Source of the DNA: Azolla caroliniana
Taxonomy: Eukaryota; Polypodiophyta
NCBI GenBank assembly: GCA_043228905.1
Contig: JBHGNT010000022.1
Span: forward strand, 3,348,001-3,412,000
DNA: 64,000 nt
Direction of reading: 5' to 3'
Notes under the pieces: generated by a model
What the model was told of the DNA's origin: nothing
The model's database searches: none
Seen by the model: only the letters and a program-made list of their open reading frames with translations
Position numbers and translations under genes: made by a program
Shown: one piece after another, positions 52,727 to 64,000 of the stretch
Layout: each line of letters begins with the position of its first letter
Position numbering within the stretch: position 1 is the first letter of the stretch

Positions 52727-53900
52727 CCTTCCTTGATAGATGAATATCGGCAAATCCTTTCGCCATTGAAAAAGAGGCATTCACTCAGTATCATGAAAAC
52801 TTTGCCTAATCTCAAGAAATTCAGTGGCCTTGGAAATGCTAATCTTTTGAGTCAGCAGTGGAAACGAAATGCCATTATTATGATTCGTTTTTTCCATTAT
52901 TATTAAGTTTTCTCTTTTGGGGTACTACACCGCAAAAAGGAGGAAGTTAGAGATGATGAAGCTAATATAGAATCTGTTTTGGGCCAGAGAAATGAAATGC
53001 ATAGAGGGAAAATTCAAAATGTAGAATTGAAGACAATCAATCTTTAGAATTCGTGTTCATTGGGAATGAATGAAGACATCGTTTCTCATTCCCCAACATC
53101 TATATTATAATAAAGACTAGGAGGATCATTGGGAATGAATGAAGACATTGCTTTTTGATTGTTTAGGTTTATAGAAATACAAAAAGTTATATACAAAATT
53201 ATGTGGTTAACACCTTTATATATATTATTTATCCCCAATTCTCATGTCTTATATATAGAAATTATACGGTATTCATAACATGCCAAAAAATGTGATTTTT
53301 GATCCAAGTTGTGAAAGTACACATTAATACATCACATATACAGGAGACTGAACTTGATTCAATTATCGTCACATATACATGGACTGTCAGGAGAATTGAA
53401 TATAGTCTAACCAACATTTTTCATTCCTTTCACTCTAAAGGTGAGGTTTCTATCATCACAAGCATTGTCCTTACATCTAATGCCCATTCATAGCAACTTG
53501 TCAGCAAGGCTGCCAATTCATTTACTATGAAGATAAGCACTAATATATTTCTCCTGATCAATGTTCTACTCCAGTGCGTGCTCAAATTTGTTTCTTCCTC
53601 CATTCTTGATTTAATCTATGCTGGATTAAGACAACCAGCATCTTCATTTTTCATGGATGACACACAATACATATTATGTCACAGAACCCTTTCAAGCATA
53701 GCGATGTCATCATCCACTTGAAACATTTCTTTCACTGAATTGTGATGAGAATCTTCCCTAAAAATCTTGATTAGAAAGGTCATGTGCCATATGTGGATAC
53801 CACTTGAAGCTACGTGCAATAAACCTGGCATGGATATCCAATCTTGTGTGAGACTTTGTCAGTGAAATTGTTGAGATTTTGATACACCTACGTTTTATAT
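52727..53900. other. Region between simple repeats and host gene
   Basis: A short open stretch at 52727-52910 (DEYRQILSPLKKRHSLSIM) could be an upstream exon. I see no good splice donor at its end, so I leave it unassigned. The rest is AT-rich. Confidence 0.4.
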
Positions 53901-54072
53901 TTTGACATACTGTATTTTGAGGGCAATCAGTTGATGTGTAGAATTATGATCACTTTGGCAACTCTGAGGATTAAAACTAAGTCTGAAATTATTAACTTGG
54001 CAAAATGGTGCCGTGGCGCATAAATGCAGATATACTCTTCTGCCACCATGGAAATTTTGCAAAATTGAAAAG

Positions 54073-57000
54073 ATGGGCATTTCGACTCCTCGCCGTCATT
54101 CAACAAGTGTTGCTGAACATATGAAAAAATCTCTCTCTCTCAAACGAGTTAGCATAAAGGATAACTTTCCCACACCAAGGACCTTTGAGCGTGCTCGTGA
54201 AAGAAGAACCATTCAGAAGGAAAATCTTGCAAATGTGAGGATGAAAAGGAAAAAGCAGCGATACCTTTGTATGTTAATTTACCAGTATAATGTTAGTTCT
54301 CATCTATTGTCCTGTGGCTTGCAGTTGTTTTCTGAGTTGAAGATTGCCCCTGGTACATTTTCTGTGCAACCTACCAAGTCGGAACAAAAAGAATGGAAGG
54401 TTCGTGCTACTGCTCTACAAAGTCCCCAGGTTAAAAGGCTATGCAGAAACTTACAGAAGAGAAAACAACTTCTTAGAAACTTCAGTCAAAATGCAGGATA
54501 TAGTGCTATTTTCAAGGTATGTCTTATTGCCATTGCATTTCCAACTTTCTGTATGTCTAGAGTGATACATGAGTACAACAAGCATATTTGGCACTTCTGA
54601 GAAGATGGGATAGATCCTGAATAGTGTTATTCCTACATCTTGGACTATAATATGACACCCAGGTCACGTTTACTGACTATAAGAGTGCATTGGGAATTGT
54701 GAGAAAGTTTGTAATCATTCTCACATAAAACACATTGAAGTTTGCTATCTTCTTGTCCAGAAGTTGATTTTGTCCATACATCCATATGCCCATCACACAC
54801 AACATAGCAGAAAGGCCTTGAGCAGGGTGTTTAGAGATGATCTCCATTCAGTCTACAGACATGGAGAATGGAATCTGTCAGTGGTGCAAATGAATTGCAA
54901 CAAAGTCCATGGCATTCTTGTTGATAGAGACATTATTTCTATTGTGAATATAGGTAGTTGAATTGTGATCAATCTTATTCAACCCAACCATAGATGATCA
55001 ACTTTCTACCCGCACTAGACGTTCAAGTTTGCACTCAAGCAAGGTTTACATACTTGCTATATCTCAAAAGATGTCGAGGACCATATATATTCCCTTTTAT
55101 TTTAATCTTTATAGACAAATATGGCATCCTCCTAGTCACATGATAGTCACAAAAAAGCATGGTTGCAGCATTCCTTCTTGTTTTCCTACGTTGGTGAATG
55201 GAAACGTATGATTTCACTGATGGCAGGCAAGAAAGTTAGCTGGTATATCAATTGAAAAGGAAAGGTTGAAGCGAAATTGTTTTGGTTTTTTGCGATGCCT
55301 TGTTATTTTAGCTTGTCTATTGTATATCTAATGAATTCAGAAAGAGATGGAGCAGAGAAATAATTGTGGTATTGTAATTGAAGAGAGCTGAGAGATCCAA
55401 AGAAGATGAAGAGCACCTATTCATGTTGGAGACTACAATGGCATACAGTCCAGTTGAGCTGGTTGCTCGAAACCTCATCGACAAGGTGGCAAATAGTTAT
55501 CAAAGGTAAGTTGAGAGGTGATCAAGCGTGCATGCTTTGATTCCATAGAAACATTGTAATGTTTTGATTATTGATTTCAGAGAGAGAACTGGTGTTTGGT
55601 CACAACTTGGAAGACCTTACTCATGCCTTGGCACACCAGCAGCTTCAATCCCAAAAGATAATCCCAACCCAAAAGAAATAGGGAATGTTGATGTTGAAGG
55701 ACCCTCCCCCTTTTTCCATGCAACTCATAAACCTACTACTGCTTCTAAGCTCTCTATCGTGAAAACGATGCCAGTTATGACACGAAAGTCAACACTGTTT
55801 CAGAAGGGTTCACCGTCACATCTGAACTTGCAGTGCCTGCTCCTCAAAATGGGACTTTCTCATTTGCATGGTATATTTCTACAAAGTGGAAATTCATTTT
55901 TTGAGAAATTAATGGACTACCTTAAAAGTAGCGTGTCTTAAATATGTAGCGGTTGGCACAAGCTGAAAGATGTAATGATCTTTGGCCTCTTCAGGATGTG
56001 CATTCAATAATAAGATCATAGCATACGTTAACTCTTGAACAAGATTCCTTCGCAGATTGACCAGGGAAAAAGATCTTTTTATTGTGGTGTATTAGAATGA
56101 CATGCCCACACAATATATATGAAATTCCTATGGGCAGACTGCAGTGCTATGTTTTCTATTATGATGGGTGATTTCTATAGTATGATAACAATTGTAAGAC
56201 ATAATGAAATATTCCCTGTAGGTTTAATACCGTCTATGATTCTCGGGGTTTTAGTCTGTTCTCATTTGACTGAATCAGATTTATGTATGCAGATGTAAAA
56301 TATACAAAGTTTCCCAAGAAGCCACTTGAAGCAGCTGAGCATCTACGCAAGGCAGTGAGGGTAAGTCTCACTAGTGTTTCATGGATTTTCTGTCATAGAA
56401 TGCTTTTTTGTATGTATGTTTGAATTTTGTGAAATGGAATTTCTTAAGTATTTTGATGAACTTCAAACAACAAATGTAAACTCAGATTAGATTTATTGTT
56501 CTTTGAAACACAACACTTTAAATGATGTCCAGGAAGACAAAATGAGGATTTAGCTGGTTTATTTGTTTGCTTCCAGGTGAAAACACCCTTCTCACAGATT
56601 ACAAAGGACACAAACCTATCTTTCCAATCCTCAGGTGCATAAATTACATTCATATTATTTGAAAATTCAAGTGTATAGGAATACCTTACTCAAAAACTAT
56701 GCTTGCCTTACTTGAACCTTGTATTAACATATGTGCACATGCCTTCTCAAATAACTTGCAGATGGGGATGCTGCTTTTTCTATGTTATTCCTTTCTTTCT
56801 CAAAAAACTATTGTTCTGTTTGTTATATAAACCTTCAAGTGAATTGTAAGATACACGTCCTGTTATATGTATATGTTAGGTAATTGAGCACAAAACGTGC
56901 TTCTGTCTCTGCCATAGTTATATTCAACAGAATATATTATCTTTTCTTTGCATCTGAACCTGTTGATCTGTATGTGAAAGTATAGTCTGTGTGACATTGT

Positions 57001-60000
57001 CGAAATAGGAACCCTGGACCTTCTAGCTCGCTTAATGTAGGTGCGTCGACAAATGGCTGTATTTCAGCAGACATCCATGTACCAAAGCATCCTGGATTTA
57101 AGCATGTACAATTGTACTGATTTGACCCAACTTGACACTAGCAGCTTACTTCTAATATTTTATCCTGTCTTAGATCTAGCTTGGTATGGCTTGAATATAA
57201 CAAATTGTTTGTTAACATTTTTATGTCTTAGCTTATACTTTCCAGCAACGTACAGATATCGTGGTGTGTATAATTGTTTAAGAATTTCTAATTTGTGGTC
57301 CCTGTTGATTCAAGGTGTTGCCCCACATTTATTCTATCAATTATTTTATGGCATGTCTATACCAAGTTTAAGACTATGCACAAGATCAATGTTTCACTAG
57401 GCTGTGTTGTTTTGACCATAAGCTTTAGTTTTTGCTACATTGGCCGAGACTGACTGTGCAAAATATTTATAGCATCTAAATTCAGTACAGGAAAAACTAC
57501 GTCATCTACATATATTAATGCTAATAAAAAGGCCTCTGTAGCTGGACTGTGTGAACTCTCATGTAGAGCTTCAAGGATAATGCATATGGAATGTAATAAA
57601 AATGAAAATGAAAATGAAAGAAAATGGTATGCTGTATTGACATCTTGAAAGGGATAAAGTGACATGTGAACCAAAAGCTAGTCCGCATGAATAATATACA
57701 ATATCTAGTCCGTATGAGATTGTGTTCCATGGGGCAGGGCCAAAGTGACATGTGGACTAAAAGCTAGTCCGCATGAATAATATACAATATCTAGTAAAAT
57801 ATAACAATATCTATTCCATATGAGATTGTGTTCCATGGGGCAGGGCCAATGTGCATGACAATTGCTATTGTCTGATCTATTGTCTTTGTTATGTCTTGGT
57901 CGAGAGCCCATTGTGTAGCCCTTAATTGACTTGTATCATGAGTAGGAGTGATGGGGCTAAAGAAAGTTGTGATTGTTCTTTGTTGATGAGTTTGTGTGTC
58001 TGTATTGTTGTCCTTCAACAACTTTTCCCTGTGTCTCTTGAATTCTATGAAGAGATTCCCCAAGCACCGTTGGTCCTCATATTCCATTACCTGCATATTT
58101 GGGCCAAATCCTTGCTTAAAGAAGTAATGGTATCGCCCTCTTATTTCATAAAAAATACTATCAATGTATAGTGTTCTTCAGATTCCACTCCTCGATGACA
58201 CAATTGGCAAATTCTTTCTTCTAGAGGCATTCATACATATTTGCTTATCTCAATCTCTAATTGATGTGTTGAAGTTTGCAGCTGCCCTAGCACACTGCAC
58301 AGTGCATAGGATAGATGTATGTCCATAGAGAAGAAAAAAAGATTTATTAAAGTCTTTTGAGAGAAAGAAGAAAGAAAGAAAGATATATTAATGTCTTTTA
58401 AGAGGCGAAAATGGCCTATAATACCGAACAAAAGATTACATCTTAAGTGTTGTCTCATCTTTGAGAACAACAAATCAAAAAAATAAGTAAATAATACTCC
58501 GTAAATAAGATAAAAAGAGACGAGGGAATCTGGTTTTCGGCACATGCGAGAGAAAGAAAGATATAATAACATCTTTTAAGAGGCCAAAATGACCTATAAG
58601 ACCAAACGAGAGATTACATCTTAAGTGTTGTCTTGTCTTTGAGAACAACAAATCAATAAATCAAAATAAAATAAATATTACCCCGTAAATATAAAAGTAA
58701 ATAAGATAAAAAGAGACGAGGGAAACTGGTTTTTGGCACATGTGATATTCTCAAGTTAGATGTATTGTAACTTTTGTCTTCGAAAGATCTCTAGCATAGG
58801 TCAATCCAGAATGGAAAGGTGTCCGAAGCGAGGGAAGCACCTGCAATGGCAGGAGATAATGGCATTTATCTGATGATGACAAGGGTGTTGAGATCGTGGT
58901 CCATGGGGCTGGGGCCTACATGCACGACAAATTGCTATTGCCTGATCAATTGTAACCCCTTTGTTATGTCCTTGTTGGGAGCCCATTTGTGTATCCCTTG
59001 ATTGACTTGTAGCATTAATAGAAGTGATAGGGCTAAAGAAAGTTGTGATTGTTCTTTGTGGATGAGCTTGTGTGGCTGTATTCTTCAACAAATTTTCCCG
59101 ATGTCTCTTCAGCTCTAGCAAGAAAAGTCCTAGGCACCGGTGGTCCTCATATTCCATTACCTTGCGGGCCAAAGCCTTGTTTAAAGAGGCAATGGTATCT
59201 CCCTCTGATTTCATAAAAGACACTACAGTGACAAACATAGTGTTCTTCGGATTCCACTCCTTGATGACACATTTGGCAAATTCTTTCTTCTAGAGTTATT
59301 CGTGTATATCTGCCTACCTCGATTTGTAACTGATGTGATGAAGTTCGCAGCTGCCCTATCGCACTGCGCAGCGCACAGGATAGATGTATGTCCATATAAG
59401 GTGGCCTGATGATGAATCCATCCTCCAATGTGTGGAAGAATGGCCTATATTAACGTCTTTTAAGAGGCCAAAATGGCCTATAAGACTAAACAAGAGATTA
59501 CATCTTAAGTGTTGTCTTGTCTTTGAGAACAACAAATCAAAATAGAATAAGTAGTACTCACTAGATATAAAAGTAAATAAGATAAAAACAGACGAGGGAA
59601 TCTGGTTTTCGGCACATGTGAGATTCTCAAGTTAGACATACTGCAGAGAAAGAAAGAAAGAAAGATATATTAACATCTTTTAAGAGAGAGAGATTTCATA
59701 TAATGCAGGTGTTTGTAGCCAACAGTCCATTCAACTTCCAAGTTTTAGGTAAGATATAATGCAGGTGTTTGTATCATAGGTTTTGCATAGGGATCTGTAC
59801 ATGATGTTATCTCATCATTCTTTAGATTTATTAAATTAGATTTAGCACTTAACAATTAAAAGCAATTATTCTAAACTTGACATGTTTTTTATTGCTTAAG
59901 CAGTGCAATATCAGCTCAGAAGTTAGTGTCCTCGAATGCTCAGGTAGTTATTTATTTTCATTAGTTGGCTGTGCTAAACTCACATATTCTTTGTGCATGA

Positions 60001-63000
60001 TGTTTTCCTCAAAATAAGCAATCGTTAAATATGTAATAATCTTGGTAATGTAAGTATTGAAGCACCTATATAAAACATTTGGATACTAATACATCTTGAT
60101 GTAACTTTATGTAAAGCATGTGCATACACTCTTGTTCTCATAGTTCATAAAGAGGAAATCCAAGTCTTTATGTTGATATCATAAAATAAACATTTTAAAA
60201 TGTCCAAAACTTTTTATTCTCTTTTTCTGTAGGTTGATAATAACAGTGGAGGTGCTACAGTAGAAAGTACTGTATCCACTAAGGATGATTCATTTAATGG
60301 CTTGCAGCTTCCACATCTCGGAGGAGAGGTAATATGTGATATAAATTGTTTGTCATTTATTATGGATCGAAGTAATGATGAGCAAAATAATAAGAGATGA
60401 AGAAAAATAATTGATTAGTATGCATAACCACACTGATCACCCCTGAGTCAAGGACATGAGACAAACATAAAATACCATCGGTGTCCCATACCACCGAATA
60501 TTACCATAGTTTATACCTTGGCAATTGACTAATGGATTCAAAGAAGAGAGTGTAGCCTCATCAATAGAGTTTCGATGACGTCTCAAGATATGCCATAATG
60601 AAGGTTGTAACTAGTCCCCTTTATATAGTCCAACATCTAAGACTACCAGATCACCATATGTCTGCATGTGTCATAGGTCATTATGGGTTTGTCCCAGTTC
60701 CCAGGATAACTGGTTTCCCAACTATTCTAGCCTTAACCCATTATAATTAGTCAAGAAGTGGTTTATTAGGTTGCACGTATAACATCATTCCTATGTTTTC
60801 TCAAAAGAATTACACGAAATGGGTAAAGAGCAATTAAGGCCATCATACAAAATGGATAAAGAACTATGAATTGGGTTTCAAGCAAACTTAAATGTTTTTT
60901 ACTTTATTTAGGACCCCTATGAGTGAAAATAATGACTCAATTAATTTATTTGTTTTCAGTACATGCGCAAAACATTACTATGTCTGACAGGTGGGGATAA
61001 AAAAATGATGTTCATTGTCTTATATTGATTGGACAGAAACATATCACTTAAATAGTAACCGGAAAGAATGGGATAACGAGAAAATTGAATGCTAACAAAT
61101 GTAATGCAATCAAGTGAAACTAATTGATGGATGACCCCATTTATTAGGTACACTATTTCCAATGGGAGAGGAGAAACCCAACAATTTTGTTTACTTGTAC
61201 TAAGTAAATGTCCATCGAGAAATCATAAATGATACCACTTAGTAGGAAAAAAACCTTATGAATGGAAAATATTGGAAAATATTACTATGCATAAAAAATC
61301 AAAATATATTTGCAAACAGGTCTCTGAATGGATGAGGCAGTTTCTTGTTTTGAAAAAAAGTCTTCAAGACAATCTAAATGACAAGCTGATGGCAAGATCT
61401 ATTCGTCGAGAGCAATGTCGTTCATGTCCACCATTCAGTGCAGAGGTATGAAAGTTTTAGTACTTGTGTTTTTACATTTACTGTGTAATGTGTTCATTCT
61501 TCTGGAGTTGACGGTGTTTACTCCAGTTATCTATCCTAGCTCATAATATATTGTGATACAATTGTCAATGGGCTAAAAACTCTGTTTTATGAGATTCTAT
61601 GTTTAAAGGACAAATTCTGTTCTTATATCTAAGCATTAAATTGCTCTATAAACGCTACAAGCTAGGATACATATGGAGAATATCAATCGATTGAAACTCA
61701 ATCAAAAAGTGAACAGAAAATAGAGTTTCATGAAACACAAGGACTCTGATGTTTGTTTCCTATTATTGCGAATCCCTATATGCTCAAATATATTCGAAAT
61801 GTCTAGTTGAAAACATAGCTAATTTTCTTGTTCAATGTAGATGTCTTCAAGGCTGCTTTTGCATTTTGAAAGTTGTGGCCGACAAACTCCCATTATAACG
61901 GAACATTTATGGTAAGCATGTTTCGTAGGTTTTGATTGCATTTTTGTGTTATCGACCCATCTTATCACAATATTCATGTTTTTAACCAGGGAGCTAGCTG
62001 AAGAAAGCCAGATCAAATCCAGGCCAACATCAGCCCCACTTCTTCCAGAACTCGAGTCCATCAGTATTTTCTATGAGAAAGTGTGTTTATTTGTCAACAA
62101 TCAGAGGGATGATGATCCACTGATGGAAGTTCTTGTCCATCACATAAAAGAGTATATTCTTTGACATATCGAGAAAGTCTATATACATGATTATTTCATG
62201 CCACCCATCTATGCGTCTCATCATGCACAGCATTATATACATTGTGTGAGATTACTGTCTAAATTAGAAAGTGTTTGATGTGCAGGCTTCTGGAGAGTGG
62301 CTTGAAATTGCAAAAGGAGCTACTCGCTCGCTTGTGTAACTATATGGGTCACTTACCTGGTAAGTTGTGAGGGTTTGTTGATTGTGTGATCTCAGGGGAT
62401 GTGTTGAACTGACACAAGAGTTGCATTTGGCTACATCTCATGCTAATTGTTAATACTACCTTTTCCACATTGTTGCCTAAATATCCATTTCATCCTGATC
62501 TCTCATACTGTAGTTTTGTGTTGCTGTTGCAACATATTACTCATTATAAGATGAAATATATCTCATCTTATTTTTATTTAAATTCATAATTGCTACCTTT
62601 AATCTCCTCATAGTGTTGTTCCTAATATTCGATTCTCCATGACTATGCAAATGTCAAACTATAAAATTGAGGTCTCGGGGTCCTATTTACAGGATATGGC
62701 TCTAACTAAGGGTGCATTCACATGTTCAAGTTCAAATCCTTTTTTAAGGGCCTTGGTCATAGGCCCCAAACTCTGCAGGCCGCCCCCACCAGGAAGTATA
62801 CCAACATAATGCTGAATGCTGATGAGGGAGGGTTACTTCCCTCAGGGCCTCAGGCATTAGCTGTGATAATAGTCTGGTCAGCTTTGTGTGTGAGTTTGTG
62901 CAAACACACAAATAGCAATCCACCAGTCTGTGATTAAGTTTCTGAAAACACCACCGAGTTCGAACCAACAACCTGTGAGTTTTCAAGTCAAAAGGTTTTC

Positions 63001-63299
63001 CCCTAGGTTGTTGCATTGGATGTAATGCCATGATTTCTTTCGTCTTTTTTCTTCTGTTTTGTCTTTTTGTCTCAACATTTCCTTACCAAAGAAACATACT
63101 TTCTGGCTGATGTTTTCTTTATGCAAATGCAGAGAATGTTATTTGCACCGGGAGGATGTCAAGTATAATGCCAATTCTTTATTTTATATGCAAGGAGTTA
63201 CGAGTCCCATCCACCGATTATTACATGCTTATTAGGAATTCCGGACTCGATCGATTTCAAGGGAATGGAAAGAACCTCACAAGCATTACAACCAATTAA
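54073..63299 (+). CDS. Multi-exon host gene, product not recognised
   Basis: Proposed exons: 54073-54234 (start ATG; donor GTGAGG is weak, so 54235-54324 may be coding), 54325-54516, 55384-55505, 55581-55870, 56293-56360, 57041-57078, 59904-59943, 60233-60328, 61320-61445, 61841-61911, 61990-62151, 62286-62359 and 63133-63299 (stop TAA). From 54325 every junction has GT-AG ends and matching phases, giving about 480 codons, plus 54 from the first exon. The N-terminal part is basic (TPRTFERARERRTIQKEN) and the middle is low in complexity. The C-terminal part looks helical (SEWMRQFLVLKKSLQDNL, SSRLLLHFESCGRQTPI, ESISIFYEKVCLFVN, LQKELLARLCNYM). No known motif is visible to me. Further 5' exons are possible. 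Confidence 0.72.
57659..57840. repeat. Tandem duplication of about 85-90 bp in an intron
   Basis: GTGACATGTG...AAAAGCTAGTCCGCATGAATAATATACAATATCTAGT is present twice, and each copy ends GAGATTGTGTTCCATGGGGCAGGGCCAA. The second copy has an extra 20 bases or so. Confidence 0.82.
57791..58330 (-). pseudogene. LINE-like ORF2 C-terminal fragment, copy 1
   Basis: Minus-strand frames show QLQTSTHQLEIEISKYV, then, after a frame break, VMEYEDQRCLGNLFIEFKRH and QQRTITTFFSPI. The QLxTSxHQLxIExxxY pattern followed by a Cys/His cluster is typical of the tail of LINE-type reverse-transcriptase proteins. The family call rests on this tail only. It lies antisense in the intron between the exons at 57041 and 59904. 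Confidence 0.55.
58390..58760. repeat. Two units of an intronic repeat of about 180-190 bp
   Basis: Units begin near TCTTTTAAGAGGC (58397 and 58573) and contain AGAGATTACATCTTAAGTGTTG, GAGAACAACAAATCA and GACGAGGGAA. A third unit lies at about 59455-59640. Each starts with the palindrome-like AGGCCAAAATGGCCT in at least one copy. Confidence 0.75.
58801..59428 (-). pseudogene. LINE-like ORF2 C-terminal fragment, copy 2
   Basis: This better-kept copy on the minus strand begins near 59428 with QLRTSSHQLQIEVGRY and a CQMCHQGVESEEHYVCHC cluster (C-x2-C...H-x3-C), which resembles a zinc-binding motif at LINE ORF2 C-termini. It runs into FGPQGNGI, shifts frame, and continues through KVMEYEDHRCLGLFLLELKR and PQRTITTFFSPI. 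RT and endonuclease are missing. Confidence 0.6.
59455..59640. repeat. Third unit of the intronic repeat
   Basis: This matches the units at 58390-58760, again adjacent to a LINE-like tail. The order tail-units-tail-unit suggests duplication of the pair. Confidence 0.72.
62700..63030. other. Possible SINE-like segment in the last intron
   Basis: On the minus strand GGTTCGAACTC (near 62955-62966) fits a Pol III B box within GTTGTTGGTTCGAACTCGG. I could not define a matching A box or terminal duplication with confidence. Confidence 0.3.
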
Positions 63300-63532
63300 G
63301 AGTCTTCCATCTCTTTGTTGTCAACCCTTGGTCAAGGTATAATTAGTACACTTATTTAATCCAGGGATTCTATGAATCCAAGGTGCTAATGCTACATCAA
63401 ATACATCAAAGTTCCTGACACAAAGACTTCTTCTAACCCCGAGTAAATTTGGTGAAACTGTACCGAGTGTTGATTTGAGGGCGAAGCAACAAAATATATT
63501 TAAGCTCTCTATTCTCCAAAGATACGGACATG

Positions 63533-63662
63533 TCGGTCCTACTTATGCATCAATTGTAAATCTACATTATTGGTCTTAAAATATCAATGGTATAAGTCGG
63601 TCCTACTTATGCATCGATTGTAAATCTACATTATTGGTCGTAAAATATCAATTGTATAAATC
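63533..63662. repeat. Tandem duplication of 64 bp downstream of the host gene
   Basis: TCGGTCCTACTTATGCATC starts at 63533 and again at 63597. The copies differ at only a few bases. Confidence 0.88.
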
Positions 63663-64000
63663 GATCCAATTTCTGTGTAAAGTTGTATCAAATGTTGTCT
63701 CGTAAATACACTCAATTCCCTTGCATTAACGAGAGGCTTCTTACACACACTTCACCTCAGCCACAACAGGCTATAGGTTTTTGGGACATATTTGTTTATT
63801 TACCACTTCTTTGAGAATTGCTTTTACTATAATCACATCTTTATTGCTTGCATTGAAATAATACTCTGAATAATAAATACCAGGATTATGTCTAGACGTT
63901 ATCGCCATGCACCACATAAAATTGTGAGTGGTGGAAAAATACCAAAAATATTATAATTACTCACAATTAATGGTGTGGTTAGTGTTTAGTGAATATTATA
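63663..64000. other. Right end of the window, no feature seen
   Basis: AT-rich sequence without a recognisable frame, repeat boundary or RNA gene. Confidence 0.6.

Noticed and set aside
52415-52815. Frames rich in Arg-Glu, Ser-Pro or Glu-Met repeats
   Set aside because: They are translations of microsatellites (GACAGA and CATCTC runs).
60331-61319. Short frames in the intron between two exons of the host gene
   Set aside because: They are AT-rich, short and have no homology visible to me; the flanking splice sites keep the frame without them.

Overview
This window is a flowering-plant nuclear repeat block with a single host gene at its right end. The evidence is plant Ty1/copia and Ty3/gypsy polyproteins, 5-bp and 4-bp target-site duplications (TSDs), AT-rich intergenic DNA and a spliced gene whose intron phases agree. 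I cannot name the species from sequence alone. No bacterial-style operons are present. I use local names: Copia-1 to Copia-4, Gyp-5, Gyp-6, Gyp-G, Gyp-H, TRG-7, TRG-8 and Ins-9.

Left part (1-17683). Copia-1 enters from outside the window and ends with its 3' LTR at 4531. It abuts a fragment of a BED-type zinc-finger gene. After about 1.7 kb of featureless AT-rich DNA comes Gyp-G, a decayed gypsy remnant (about 6430-17683). Copia-3 (6949-16993) is inserted in it. Copia-3 is itself split by TRG-8, a gag-only LTR element on the minus strand, which contains a solo LTR of its own family. Copia-3's 3' LTR carries a solo gypsy LTR.

Middle (18029-51349). This is a five-level nest that the TSDs let one read outward to inward: Copia-4 (TSD ACATT) contains Gyp-5 (AGTAC), which contains Ins-9 (ACGT), which contains Gyp-6 (ACRGG). 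Gyp-6 contains two young elements, TRG-7 (CCGT) and Copia-2 (ATGGT). A second, 5'-deleted gypsy copy (Gyp-H, TSD TATTC) is also in Copia-4.

Most noteworthy systems. TRG-7 is a 3.5-kb LTR element whose whole interior is one intact gag-like frame with no pol. Its LTRs are of equal length and nearly identical, and they carry an antisense tRNA-like Pol III promoter plus repeated covarying palindromes. Gyp-5 is a chromodomain gypsy element whose protein motifs look like the Tf1/sushi branch. The segment just after its 5' LTR is complementary to the predicted 5' end of its own RNA, which suggests Tf1-style self-priming. Copia-1, -2 and -4 share a charged C-terminal extension after RNase H that lies between two copies of the polypurine tract. 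Gyp-6 has an extra coiled-coil frame of about 1000 codons after integrase.

Right part (51350-64000). After host flank and simple repeats comes a plus-strand multi-exon gene (about 54073-63299) that I do not recognise. All internal junctions from 54325 on keep frame. One intron holds two antisense LINE-like fragments that each encode a PIP-box-like peptide.
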